64,000 bases of DNA from JAUVRX01 sp049664225. GTDB lineage: Bacteria > Acidobacteriota > Thermoanaerobaculia > Multivoradales > JAHEKO01. The notes under the pieces were generated by a model, which had not been told where the DNA came from, made no database searches, and saw nothing but the letters and a program-made list of their open reading frames with translations. Of the stretch, positions 33,598 through 42,241 are shown one piece after another. The stretch covers positions 94,746 to 158,745 of the forward strand of contig JBATEX010000057.1 of NCBI GenBank assembly GCA_049664225.1. The letters run 5' to 3'. Position 1 is the stretch's first letter. Each line of letters begins with the position of its first letter. The position numbers and the translations under genes were made by a program.

Positions 33598-33906
33598 ATG
33601 GAGAGCGTCTTCATAGCAGTAGCGGACCCCACGCGAAGAGGAATGCTCGCCCGCATGCGCGTCGAAGGCCCACTCTCCATCCAACAGTTGGCAGCTCCCC
33701 TTCCCATCAGCCGACAAGCGGTAACCAAGCATCTGGACATTCTCTGGGCCTCGGGTCTGGTCCGAATCCAGAAGGCCGGCCGAGAGCGCCTTCACGCCTT
33801 GGACAGTTCTCCGCTCAAAGAGGTCGAAGACTGGCTCGAGCCCTACGCTGAGGAATGGGACGAGCGGCTTTCACGACTACAACGTCACTTGGAGGATCAA
33901 GAATGA
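33598..33906 (+). CDS. ArsR/SmtB-family winged-helix repressor
   Basis: 102 residues. The start SVFIAVADPTRRGMLARM is typical of the ArsR subgroup encoded beside SRPBCC/AHSA1 proteins. The recognition helix region is LPISRQAVTKHLDIL, followed by the wing GLVRIQKAGRERLHAL. No cysteine metal site is visible. An upstream in-frame ATG at 33565 would lie inside the operator palindrome, so 33598 is preferred. It overlaps the SRPBCC gene by 4 bases (ATGA). Likely autoregulated through the palindrome at 33565-33584. Confidence 0.9.
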   Translation: MESVFIAVADPTRRGMLARMRVEGPLSIQQLAAPLPISRQAVTKHLDILWASGLVRIQKAGRERLHALDSSPLKEVEDWLEPYAEEWDERLSRLQRHLEDQE

Positions 33907-34316
33907 TTGCTGCAATCGAACGCACTGTGGAGCTCGAAGCCGCCCCCGAAAGCGTATGGAAGGCCCTGACCGATGCCGACGAACTCGCCAGCTGGTTCGG
34001 CGATTCGGCCGAGCTCGATCCCTGCCTTGGTGGCGAAGGATGGTTCGGCTGGGAGTCCTTCGGCCGGGCGGCCGTCCGCATCGAGGTGTTCGAGCCCGAA
34101 ACGCGACTGGTTTGGCGCTGGGCCCGCGAGGCGAACACGCCTCTCGATCAAGTTCGTTCCACAGTCGTGGAGTGGACCCTGACACCGCGCCCCGACGGCG
34201 GCACTACACTCAAGCTCGACGAATCTGGCTTCGAACGAGAGCAGGATCGCGAGGAGAACGTCGGCGGCTGGAAACACGAGCTCGGCCACCTGGAAGACCA
34301 CCTGGCTAGCGCCTGA
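33903..34316 (+). CDS. SRPBCC (START/AHSA1-like) domain protein
   Basis: 137 residues of a helix-grip fold that binds hydrophobic ligands. The family opening is IERTVELEAAPESVWKALTD, followed by LASWFG and the GWKHELGHLEDHL C-terminal helix. It is translationally coupled to the ArsR gene. Such pairs are common, with the SRPBCC protein suspected of handling the ligand sensed by the repressor. The ligand cannot be told from sequence. Confidence 0.9.
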   Translation: MIAAIERTVELEAAPESVWKALTDADELASWFGDSAELDPCLGGEGWFGWESFGRAAVRIEVFEPETRLVWRWAREANTPLDQVRSTVVEWTLTPRPDGGTTLKLDESGFEREQDREENVGGWKHELGHLEDHLASA

Positions 34317-34355
34317 GCCTTCAATGCCTTGTCCGGCGCCAATGGCTGGGAACAC

Positions 34356-34383
34356 TTGCACCCGCGCGGGATGGGCGTAGACT
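34356..34383 (+). promoter_or_regulatory. Putative sigma70 promoter of the DUF3365 gene
   Basis: TTGCAC (34356-34361) and TAGACT (34378-34383) are separated by 16 bases and lie about 60 bases before the ATG at 34442, which has its own AGGAGG ribosome site. Confidence 0.5.
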
Positions 34384-34441
34384 GAGGAACACGGCTGAGG
34401 AGGAGGGCTTCGACCGGCTGCAGTCCGACAGGAGGAACGGC

Positions 34442-35059
34442 ATGTCTTCTAGTAAGCGAGGTTCGAGGGACAAACGAGCGCATTTCACCTTTCTGGGCGG
34501 GTCGGTTCTGATGGCGACGCTTCTGCTTGTGGGCTGCCAGAATGCTGAGCCGACAGTCGAGGTGTCATCTCGAGAGATGGAGCGGGCGAAGAGCGCTTTG
34601 CAGCCGCTCAAGGAGCAACTCGTTGATGCCCTCACCGGCGCCCTGCAGGAGGGCGACCCCGAAAGTGCCATCGCGATCTGTCGGGAGAAAGCGCCGCAGA
34701 TCGCGGCCGAGCTGAGCGTCAACGGGGTTCGCATGGGCAGAACGAGCCACAGACTCAGAAACCCCGACAACGCTCCGGAGCCGTGGGTCGAGCCCCTGCT
34801 CGCAGCCTACCTGGAGGATCCTGAGAATCCCCAGCCACGGGCCGTCAGGCTGGACGATTCCACCATCGGCTACGTGGAACCGATCTATGCCATGTCCTTC
34901 TGCCTGAGCTGCCATGGGCCGAGCCTCGAGCCCACCCTGGAGGAGACGATTCGGTCGCTCTACCCAGAGGACCAAGCCACCGGTTTCCGAATGAACGACG
35001 TCAGGGGCCTCTTCTGGGTCACCCTGCCGGGCGACCCTGGCACAGAAACCGATACCTGA
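34442..35059 (+). CDS. Tll0287-like (DUF3365) heme-binding lipoprotein
   Basis: 205 residues. A hydrophobic segment ending in LLLVGCQ is a lipobox, so the protein is anchored to the envelope. The domain carries AIAICREKAPQIA, the family stretch MGRTSHRLRNPDNAPEPW, one CxxCH c-type heme motif (CLSCH, about residues 154-158) and the C-terminal YPEDQATGFRMNDVRG with FWVTL. The fold is PAS-like in the cyanobacterial prototype Tll0287. A redox or gas-sensing role is possible but unproven. It is convergent with bacterioferritin. Confidence 0.88.
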   Translation: MSSSKRGSRDKRAHFTFLGGSVLMATLLLVGCQNAEPTVEVSSREMERAKSALQPLKEQLVDALTGALQEGDPESAIAICREKAPQIAAELSVNGVRMGRTSHRLRNPDNAPEPWVEPLLAAYLEDPENPQPRAVRLDDSTIGYVEPIYAMSFCLSCHGPSLEPTLEETIRSLYPEDQATGFRMNDVRGLFWVTLPGDPGTETDT

Positions 35060-35109
35060 TCCCCGGGTCGAATCGACGGACTTCCTCGATCAACCGCGGA
35101 CCAGGAGTG

Positions 35110-35583
35110 CTACTCGGCGTCCGACTGGATCGACTGCAGGGCCAGAAAGCGCTCGCCAAAACGCTCGATGAACTGAATTTGCTGGTCGAAGGTGTCGGCG
35201 TGGCCTTCCTCATCAGCCACCAGATCCTCGAAGATCTTCTTCGACGCAGCGTCGGCGTTCTTGGCGCACTTCTGCGCAGCCTGGTTGTAGAAGGCGACGC
35301 TTGCCAACTCCATTGCCTTGGCCCGCTCGAGCATCAGCTTGGCGTCGTGGATCTTCTGGACCGGATCGGAGACCTCCATCTCCACCTCGCCGCCCAGGAA
35401 GAGAATCCTCTCTGCCAGCTCTTCGTTGTGAACCATCTCCTGGATGGCTGTGCGCTTCATCAGGCTTGCTAGTGGCCCGTAGCCCAGATCGTCCAGGTGA
35501 TAGTGAAAATACATGTATTGGTGCACCGCTGACAACTCCTCCTGCAGGGCACGATTGAGTAGCTCGATACTTTTTTCAGACAT
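35110..35583 (-). CDS. bfr: Bacterioferritin
   Basis: Iron-storage 24-mer subunit of 157 residues in a four-helix bundle. Ferroxidase ligands appear as Glu16 (LQEELSAVHQY), Glu49 and His52, with further acidic ligands in DLVADEEGHAD. Met50, in the motif EMVHNEELAERILFLGG, corresponds to the heme-ligating Met52 of E. coli Bfr. A strong ribosome site (AAGGAGGA) precedes the ATG. No ferredoxin (bfd) gene lies next to it. Confidence 0.94.
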   Translation of the reverse strand: MSEKSIELLNRALQEELSAVHQYMYFHYHLDDLGYGPLASLMKRTAIQEMVHNEELAERILFLGGEVEMEVSDPVQKIHDAKLMLERAKAMELASVAFYNQAAQKCAKNADAASKKIFEDLVADEEGHADTFDQQIQFIERFGERFLALQSIQSDAE

Positions 35584-35650
35584 GGTTCCTCCTTGTTGGG
35601 GCCTTCTCGATTCGAGCGTCCAGCCTACTCGACTCGGTCGATGCCCTACA

Positions 35651-35666
35651 CCACCCGCACGGGTGG
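35651..35666 (-). terminator. Hairpin after the GT39 stop
   Basis: CCACCC (35651-35656) and GGGTGG (35661-35666) form a 6-bp stem with a 4-base loop just past the glycosyltransferase stop. There is no T-run, so termination is only possible. Confidence 0.3.
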
Positions 35667-35670
35667 GATT

Positions 35671-37194
35671 TCAGAGCAGAGATTTGTCCCGGGCTGTCGA
35701 GCCCGCGAGGCGTGTGAGGAACGGTCGTGGATTCAGCGGATCTTCGCACCGGGCGACGATCAGTGTCCGTTGGCCGGCCTCGCCTATGGTGACGACCAGT
35801 GGGAGTTCGATCTCGACCCGCCGAAAGAGCTTCCTCAGCTCTTCTTCTTGACCCGGATTCTCGGTGAAGAACAGGATTTGACGGCCTTCGAAGTCCTCAG
35901 GTGGATACCAGTACAGCGAGGCCAGGCCGTGCTTGCCACCCTTGATGTGCAGAAACCGGCTTTCGAGCCCTCCGCTCGAAACGAAGGCTGCAAGGTGGGT
36001 CTTCGTGTAGCTCTCCGAGCCCACATAGATCGACTCGGGCGGCACGCCAATTTCTCGAGCCCATTGGTCTCGTCGCTGTCGAACCCCATCGACCAACTTC
36101 TGCGTGCCGAAAGCTCGGACCAGCTTCTCGGACGAGATCTTCTCGGGCCTCGGTTTGTACTCCCATTCGTAGTTGAGGAGGAACGGTGCCAGGAGAGCCA
36201 GCACCAACACCAGACCTGTAACCGAGAAGCCGACGATCGCCCCAATCTTGCGAAACCGAAGCCCGCCGAAGCCGGTAAGCACCAGCAGTACGGTCATCAT
36301 CATGAGGCCGGGGCCACCCCAGTGCGCGCCGACCCTGGCCCGCAGAGCCACGAGACCGAAGAAGAGAAAGGGCGCCACCGCTCCTGCGACCACCACTCTC
36401 CAAGCCAGGTCCTTGCGCTTCCAAGCCGGCCAGCAGCTTCCCACCAGCAGAACGGCGAGGATCGGTGAGGCCAGGAGGAGGTTGGCGCCGATGAACTCGA
36501 GAAGGTATTTGAGGCCGATTCCCTCGGGCGAATGTCGACCGCTGAGCTGGAAGACGATGTTGTCCCAATTGTGCTGGGCGCCCCAGATCCAAACAGGGGC
36601 TGTCAAGAGTGCGGAAACCAGGGCAGCCGCCCAAGGGGTAGTCGTCTTCAAGTCGGCTCGCGCTTTCGGCGACAAGAGCGCCATCGCTACTGGCAAGAAA
36701 GCCACGACGATGGAGAACTTCGCCAGGAAGCCGAGGCCAAGTGCCACCCCCAGTCCCCACCAGGCGCGTCGATGACTCTGCGCCACCGCCACCGCCGCCC
36801 AGATCGCCCCCAGATAGGCGGTGCCCATCACCACATCCGTGGAGGTGTAGGAAAAACCCAGCGCGAAGATCGGCTGAGCGTGCAGGAGCAGATAGACGAG
36901 CGCTGCATCGCGGACCGTACCGCCAAGTCGCTGAACAAGGGGTAGGAGAAACAGACCCGCCAGGAATCCAGCCAGGATCGCGGGCGTTCGGACAGCCAGG
37001 GCCGTTTCACCTAGCAGGAGCCGAAACGGGATCATCAGCCAGATAGTCAAAGGTGGCTGATCGAAGTAGCTCCAGTCGAGATGTCGGGAGCAGTCCCAGT
37101 AGTACGCCTCATCCCCAGACACAGGCGCCAGCGCCGCCCCGATGGCATGGACCAGGGTCAGCCCGACGACAAGCAGAAGATATCGGCTCTTCAC
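35671..37194 (-). CDS. GT39/ArnT-like membrane glycosyltransferase
   Basis: 507 residues with many helices. The first periplasmic loop has the acidic catalytic motif SGDEAYYWD, and DQPPLTIWLM follows, as in polyprenyl-phosphate-dependent GT-C enzymes (GT39/ArnT/PMT group). The donor would be an undecaprenyl-phosphate sugar, and the acceptor lipid A, core or protein. The frame extends to 37299 over the end of hldE; the GTG at 37194 (MKSRYLLLVVG) is the likely start. It is the last gene of the hldD-gmhB-gmhA-hldE run, 22 bases behind hldE. Confidence 0.85.
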   Translation of the reverse strand: MKSRYLLLVVGLTLVHAIGAALAPVSGDEAYYWDCSRHLDWSYFDQPPLTIWLMIPFRLLLGETALAVRTPAILAGFLAGLFLLPLVQRLGGTVRDAALVYLLLHAQPIFALGFSYTSTDVVMGTAYLGAIWAAVAVAQSHRRAWWGLGVALGLGFLAKFSIVVAFLPVAMALLSPKARADLKTTTPWAAALVSALLTAPVWIWGAQHNWDNIVFQLSGRHSPEGIGLKYLLEFIGANLLLASPILAVLLVGSCWPAWKRKDLAWRVVVAGAVAPFLFFGLVALRARVGAHWGGPGLMMMTVLLVLTGFGGLRFRKIGAIVGFSVTGLVLVLALLAPFLLNYEWEYKPRPEKISSEKLVRAFGTQKLVDGVRQRRDQWAREIGVPPESIYVGSESYTKTHLAAFVSSGGLESRFLHIKGGKHGLASLYWYPPEDFEGRQILFFTENPGQEEELRKLFRRVEIELPLVVTIGEAGQRTLIVARCEDPLNPRPFLTRLAGSTARDKSLL

Positions 37195-37216
37195 GGTGAT
37201 GAAAGTCTGGCTTTTC

Positions 37217-38695
37217 TCAGGAATCCATGGAGCGGATGCGGTCGACGAGACCGCTAGTGGAACGATCCGGTACCAGGGGTATGAGAACGACCGAGCCACC
37301 CCAATCGGCGATCATCCTCCGGCCGACCACCTGTTCCTCCCGGTAGTCGCCGCCCTTGACCAGCACATCGGGACGCACCTCTTCGAGCAACTCTCTTGGA
37401 GTGTCCTCGTCGAAAACCACCACCGCCTCGACGCTGTTCAATGCGGCCAGGAGAGCCGCCCTTTCGTCGGCCGCGATCAGCGGACGGTTGCCACCCTTGA
37501 GGCGCCGAACCGAGTCGTCACTGTTGATTGCCACGATCAGGACATCGCCCTGTTTCGAGGCCTCTCGCAGCAAATGCACGTGTCCAACATGCAAAAGGTC
37601 GAAGCAGCCGTTGGTGAGGACGACCTTCTGATCCTGCATTCGCCACCAGGCCACCCGGTGGACGAGCTCCTCCCGCGAGAGAATCTTGTCGGCTCCGCCC
37701 GGTGCGAAGCGTGACGCCAGCTCCTTGGGCTCAACGACGGCCACGCCGCTCTTGCCCACAGCGATCCCTGCAGCTGCGTTCGCCAGGTGCACCGCGTCAC
37801 GAAGATTCGCTCCCGCTGCCAGACCCAAAGCCAAAACAGCGATCACCGTGTCCCCAGCTCCGCTGACGTCGAAGACCTCTCTCACCGACGTGGGTACAAA
37901 GAAAGGCTCTGCCTGGCGAGAGAACACCCCCATCCCCTTCTCGCCCAATGTCACGATCAAGGTGTCCACATCGGCGGTCTCGAGCAACGAATCGCTCACC
38001 TCGGAGAGATCCTTTTCGAGATCGTCCCTCAGCCTGCGTCCGATCACAGCCTCGAGCTCGTGGACGTTCGGCTTGAGGACCGTGGCACCCTTGTAGCGAG
38101 CCAGGTCGGAGGACTTCGGATCGACCAGAATCGGTACCCCCCACCGACGGCCCACAGCGATCAATCCTTCGAGAACCGTCGGCGAAAGGAGACCCTTGGA
38201 GTAGTCACTGATGACGATCGCATCAGCTGGCTCGCTGGCCCGCAGCTGTTCCACCAGAGCCCTACCGACACTCTCATCGAGGGGTCTGGAGTCTTCCCAA
38301 TCCAGCCGAACCACCTGTTGGTGCTGAGCCAGGATCCTCAACTTTCGGGTCGTCGGGCGGCCGGCAACCTTGACGACGTTTTGCGCCTCGATTCCCACCT
38401 CTGCGCACTCGGCCAGAAACCGATCGCCGGCCGCGTCGTCGCCCACGATACCCAGGAGCTCTACCCCGGCACCGAGTGCTGCGGCCACGCTCGCGACGTT
38501 GGCCGCACCTCCGAGACCACGCGATTCTGCGCCCATCTTCACCACGGGGACTGGCGCTTCCGGAGAGGCTCGCTCCACGGAGCCCAGGAAATACTCATCC
38601 AACATCACGTCGCCGACGACGACGATCCGCAGCTCCCGGAAGCGTTCTAGGAGCCGAGCCACGCTGCCATGCGACAGGGTCATCGAATCGCTCAC
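37217..38695 (-). CDS. hldE: Bifunctional heptose-7-phosphate kinase / heptose-1-phosphate adenylyltransferase
   Basis: Performs two steps of ADP-heptose synthesis. Residues about 1-330 are a ribokinase-fold kinase (RGLGGAANVASVAAALG, VFDVSGAGDTVIAVLAL). Residues about 355-492 are the adenylyltransferase (TNGCFDLLHVGHVHLL, KGGDYREEQVVG, PLVPDRSTSGLVDRI). The likely start is the GTG at 38695, whose GTGA overlaps the gmhA stop; an ATG at 38683 is an alternative. Its two halves are paralogous to the separate genes at 9291-10804. Confidence 0.95.
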   Translation of the reverse strand: MSDSMTLSHGSVARLLERFRELRIVVVGDVMLDEYFLGSVERASPEAPVPVVKMGAESRGLGGAANVASVAAALGAGVELLGIVGDDAAGDRFLAECAEVGIEAQNVVKVAGRPTTRKLRILAQHQQVVRLDWEDSRPLDESVGRALVEQLRASEPADAIVISDYSKGLLSPTVLEGLIAVGRRWGVPILVDPKSSDLARYKGATVLKPNVHELEAVIGRRLRDDLEKDLSEVSDSLLETADVDTLIVTLGEKGMGVFSRQAEPFFVPTSVREVFDVSGAGDTVIAVLALGLAAGANLRDAVHLANAAAGIAVGKSGVAVVEPKELASRFAPGGADKILSREELVHRVAWWRMQDQKVVLTNGCFDLLHVGHVHLLREASKQGDVLIVAINSDDSVRRLKGGNRPLIAADERAALLAALNSVEAVVVFDEDTPRELLEEVRPDVLVKGGDYREEQVVGRRMIADWGGSVVLIPLVPDRSTSGLVDRIRSMDS

Positions 38696-39288
38696 TCGTG
38701 CACCCTCCCGTCGTCTTCTGAGCAGAGACTCCGCTCGAGCCATGCCGCCAGGCCGTGCAGGCAGAGCTCGTGGATCTCCTGAATCCTGGCAACCGTCCTG
38801 GAAGGGGCCGCGATCAGCACGTCGACCCTATCTGCCAACTGACCACCCTCTTGACCCGTGAAGCCGATCAAACGACAGCCCATCTCGCGCCCTTTGTCGG
38901 CGGCACAGATCACATTCGCAGAGTTCCCACTGGTGCTGATAGCCACGAGGAGATCGCCGGGGCTACCTAGAGCCTCCACCTGTCGCGCGAAAACCTGCTC
39001 GAAACCGTGATCGTTGCCGACTGCGGTCAGCAGCGAAGTGTCCACGGTCAGGGCGATAGCCGGTAAAGGCCTCCTGTCCTTCTCGAAACGACCTACCAGC
39101 TCGGCGGCGAAATGCTGGGCATCCGCCGCGCTGCCGCCGTTGCCGAAAACCAGCAGCTTGTTCCCCGAGGCAAGGCAGGCTTCGGCAAGCTCTGCTGCCT
39201 TCTGAAGTTCAGCCAGGAGGTTCTCACGAGCCTCCTCGAACACCTCGGCATGCTCGTCGAATATTTCTCGCAACACGTAGAGCTCCAT
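38692..39288 (-). CDS. gmhA: Sedoheptulose-7-phosphate isomerase
   Basis: First enzyme of ADP-heptose synthesis, converting sedoheptulose 7-phosphate to D-glycero-D-manno-heptose 7-phosphate. It is a SIS-fold protein of 198 residues with VFGNGGSAADAQHFAAELVG, the loop STSGNSANV and the zinc/catalytic helix IQEIHELCLHGLAAWLE. It lies 22 bases after gmhB and overlaps hldE by 4 bases. Confidence 0.95.
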   Translation of the reverse strand: MELYVLREIFDEHAEVFEEARENLLAELQKAAELAEACLASGNKLLVFGNGGSAADAQHFAAELVGRFEKDRRPLPAIALTVDTSLLTAVGNDHGFEQVFARQVEALGSPGDLLVAISTSGNSANVICAADKGREMGCRLIGFTGQEGGQLADRVDVLIAAPSRTVARIQEIHELCLHGLAAWLERSLCSEDDGRVHE

Positions 39289-39310
39289 TTGGCGGCCCGA
39301 GCCGCATGAC

Positions 39311-39886
39311 TCAGGTTCGAGCCACGGTCCTCGTCGCGGCCTCGATCAGGTCCTTGAAGACTAGCGCATCCTCATCGAGGCTGTCTCTGACCTGAGGCCC
39401 CTTGCCCGTGCAAACCAGGCCGACACGAAGTCCAGCTGCCCGGCCCGCCGCGAGATCGCGAAGGTCGTCGCCAATGACGATCGTTTCCTCCGCTGGGATA
39501 CCGCTCTTCTCGACAGCCTGCCGAATGAGGCCAGGGCCTGGCTTCCGACAGTCGCACCCTGCGTCTGGCGCGTGGGGACAGACGAAGATCCCCACCAGAT
39601 CGACACCAAGCGCAGACAGCTCGCGACTCAGCCATTCATGGATTGCATCGACAGCCCGGCCCGAAACGACTCCACGCCCAATTCCGGACTGATTCGTGGC
39701 CACCGAGACTCTGGTCCCGCGAGTGGACCAGATAGCCAGGCCGACGACGGCGCCCTGTTCCCACTTCCACTGCCCTGGATTCGCCAGCCAGCCGCTTTCC
39801 AGCTCCCGATTCAAGACTCCATCTCGATCCAGGATGACATGCCGGATAGGAGCCCGCGAGGCCTCGATCGGCGAGACTCCGTTCAT
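39311..39886 (-). CDS. gmhB: D-glycero-D-manno-heptose-1,7-bisphosphate 7-phosphatase
   Basis: HAD-family phosphatase removing the C7 phosphate before adenylylation. It has 191 residues. The nucleophile and acid are Asp20 and Asp22 in LDRDGVLN, followed by TNQSGIGRG. A structural zinc site reads CPHAPDAGCDCRKP, and the last HAD motif is VIGDDLRDLAAG. It overlaps hldD by 4 bases. Confidence 0.94.
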   Translation of the reverse strand: MNGVSPIEASRAPIRHVILDRDGVLNRELESGWLANPGQWKWEQGAVVGLAIWSTRGTRVSVATNQSGIGRGVVSGRAVDAIHEWLSRELSALGVDLVGIFVCPHAPDAGCDCRKPGPGLIRQAVEKSGIPAEETIVIGDDLRDLAAGRAAGLRVGLVCTGKGPQVRDSLDEDALVFKDLIEAATRTVART

Positions 39887-40839
39887 ACCTCGCCTTCATC
39901 CGTGCGCCATAGGAGGTACTCCCGGACCCCTTCCTCCAACGTTACGAACTCCTGGGAATAGCCGCAACCTCGCAACAGCGTGAGGTCCGCTTCTGTGTAG
40001 CTCTGGTAGTGGCCACGCAACGAGTCGGGAAAAGGTATGTACTCGATCTCTCCGTGACCCCGAGTGCGGATGACCTGGCTGGCGACTTCGTTGAAGGTTC
40101 GGCTCCGACCCGTGCCACAGTTGAAGATGCCCGACTTCTCCGGGTTCGAAGAGAACCAGAGCGCGACATTTACGACGTCCTTGACGTAGACGAAGTCCCG
40201 TCGCTGCTCGCCGGCCTCGTACCCACGAGTCGGACCAAACAGGCGAACCTTGTCACCCCGGCTCAATTGATCGTCGAGCTGCAGGACGATGCTGGCCATG
40301 GGCCCCTTGTGGGCCTCTCTTGGACCAAAGACGTTGAAGTACCTGAGCCCCACGACCTGGCTTTCAACGTCGGGAAGCAAACGCAGGACGAGGGAATCGA
40401 ACAGGGCCTTCGAGTAGCCGTAGACGTTGAGCGGTCTTTCCTTGCCCGGCTCCTCCCTGAAGGGGCTCCCCGCACCGTAAACGGCGGCGGACGAAGCGTA
40501 GATGAAGGCAATCTTCCTTTCGAGGCAGAACTCCAGGAGCTCCTTGGAGTACTGGTAATTGTTGCGCAGCATGTATCGGCCATCGGACTCCGTCGTCGAT
40601 GAGCAAGCGCCCTGATGGAAGACCACCTCGATCTGGTCCAGCCAGGTGGCCGAGCCTCTCAGCGCCTTGGCGAAGTCCTCCTTGTCCTGATAGTCGGTGA
40701 TCCGTGCCGCCACTAGATTGCGAAATTTCTCGGCCTGGGTCAGGTTGTCAACTACCAGAATGTCGCTCGCCCCGCTCTTGTTGAGCTCATGGACCAGGTT
40801 GCTGCCAATAAAACCCGCACCACCAGTGACGACAATCAC
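39883..40839 (-). CDS. hldD: ADP-L-glycero-D-manno-heptose 6-epimerase
   Basis: Last enzyme of the pathway, inverting C6 of ADP-D,D-heptose. It is an extended short-chain dehydrogenase of 318 residues with TGGAGFIGSN at the N-terminus, the catalytic YGYSK and the HldD-specific segments VFHQGACSSTTE and GLRYFNVFGPRE. It is the first gene of the five-gene operon, and its promoter must lie in 40840-41002, the spacer shared with the divergent GT9 gene. Confidence 0.95.
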   Translation of the reverse strand: MIVVTGGAGFIGSNLVHELNKSGASDILVVDNLTQAEKFRNLVAARITDYQDKEDFAKALRGSATWLDQIEVVFHQGACSSTTESDGRYMLRNNYQYSKELLEFCLERKIAFIYASSAAVYGAGSPFREEPGKERPLNVYGYSKALFDSLVLRLLPDVESQVVGLRYFNVFGPREAHKGPMASIVLQLDDQLSRGDKVRLFGPTRGYEAGEQRRDFVYVKDVVNVALWFSSNPEKSGIFNCGTGRSRTFNEVASQVIRTRGHGEIEYIPFPDSLRGHYQSYTEADLTLLRGCGYSQEFVTLEEGVREYLLWRTDEGEV

Positions 40840-41002
40840 GCTAGCTCTCCTCTCGCCAGGAACTCATCAACCCAATATCGGTCGCATTGCCCAGAGCATG
40901 ACCTCGAACCGCTCCTCGCTGTCGGCCACTGGCTCCGCCAGCCCGGTCGCACTGCCAGTCGAGGTGTGATCGAATAGGCCTCCTACGGGAGAGGCGATTC
41001 CG

Positions 41003-42241
41003 ATGGAAGTCACAACCATGCGCGTGGTGGATCGGTGGCTGGGTACTCCAGCTTGCGCCATCTTGACCCTCGTTCGCCGGCTGACCGACCCTTTTCGTCG
41101 CCCTCCTGCCGACAAACCACGCCGCATTCTCATCGTCAAGCTCGCCGAGCAGGGAGCGACGGTGCTGGCCTACTCCTCCCTGCGCCGAGTTGTCGAGGCA
41201 GTGGGTCGTGAGAACGTCTTTGTCGCTGTCTTCGCTGAGAACCGGTTCATCCTCGATCTGCTTCACGTCATACCACCTGAGAACGTCATCACCATACGCA
41301 CCACCGGCCTCGTTCGAGTCATGCTCGACGCCTTCGGCGCCATTCGGCGTTGCCATCGCGAGGGCATCGACTCAGCGGTCGACTTCGAGTTTTTCGCCCA
41401 CGCCTCCGCGATCCTAGCCTATCTCAGCGGTGCATCTCGCCGTGTCGGCTACCACTCGTTCGCCGGCGAGGGAGCTTACCGAGGAGATCTCTTCACCCAC
41501 CGTCTGGTCTATAACGCGCGGCTCCACGCGGTAGAGGTCTTCAGGGTCCTCGTCGAGGCCCTGTTTCTGCCGCCCGAGCGTCTTCCGGTCCTGGACCTCG
41601 GCCCGCTCGATGAGGAGCCGGCGCCTCCCTTCGAACCGACTGCCGAGGAGCTTCTCGAGGTCTCGGAGATCGCCAATCGCCTTCTGGACCGATCGCAGCA
41701 ACCACCCCTGATCCTACTGAACGTCAACACCGGCGATCTGCTACCCCTCAGACGTTGGCCGACCGAGAGGTACGTCGAGCTGGCCCATCGCATCCTCGAG
41801 CGCTACCCGGAAGTGGCCATCGGTCTCACGGGGTCACCGGATGAGGCCGCTGGGGCGCAGAGGGTTGCCGACACCATCGGCTCGGATCGCTGCGTGAACT
41901 TCGGCGGACAGACGACCCTTCGCCAACTGTTGGTCCTGTACTGCCTCTCGGAGGTCATGGTCACCAACGACAGCGGTCCGGCCCACTACTCGAATCTGAC
42001 GCCAATCGACGTGATCACCCTTTTCGGGCCCGAAACACCTGCTGCTTTCGGCTCTCGCTCCCCCCGTAGCCATATCTTCTGGGCCGGCATCGACTGCAGT
42101 CCGTGCGTCAACGCCTTCAACGACCGTTGGTCACCCTGTACCGACAACGTCTGTATGCAGCGAATCACCGTCGATCAGGTCTTCGAGAAAGTCTGCGAGG
42201 TCTACGAGATGAGACGGACCTCAGCGGCCGGACAAGGCTAG
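41003..42241 (+). CDS. Glycosyltransferase family 9 (heptosyltransferase-like)
   Basis: 412 residues. RILIVKLAEQGATVLAYSSL replaces the usual LGD motif of heptosyltransferases I-III with a variant (EQGATV), so it is a divergent GT9. The C-terminal donor site contains NVNTGDLLPLRRWP, SGPAHYSNL and a Cys-rich tail (CSPCVN, CTDNVCMQ) common in this subgroup. It is divergent from the hldD operon, and its end overlaps the convergent aminotransferase by 21 bases. Confidence 0.85.
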   Translation: MEVTTMRVVDRWLGTPACAILTLVRRLTDPFRRPPADKPRRILIVKLAEQGATVLAYSSLRRVVEAVGRENVFVAVFAENRFILDLLHVIPPENVITIRTTGLVRVMLDAFGAIRRCHREGIDSAVDFEFFAHASAILAYLSGASRRVGYHSFAGEGAYRGDLFTHRLVYNARLHAVEVFRVLVEALFLPPERLPVLDLGPLDEEPAPPFEPTAEELLEVSEIANRLLDRSQQPPLILLNVNTGDLLPLRRWPTERYVELAHRILERYPEVAIGLTGSPDEAAGAQRVADTIGSDRCVNFGGQTTLRQLLVLYCLSEVMVTNDSGPAHYSNLTPIDVITLFGPETPAAFGSRSPRSHIFWAGIDCSPCVNAFNDRWSPCTDNVCMQRITVDQVFEKVCEVYEMRRTSAAGQG

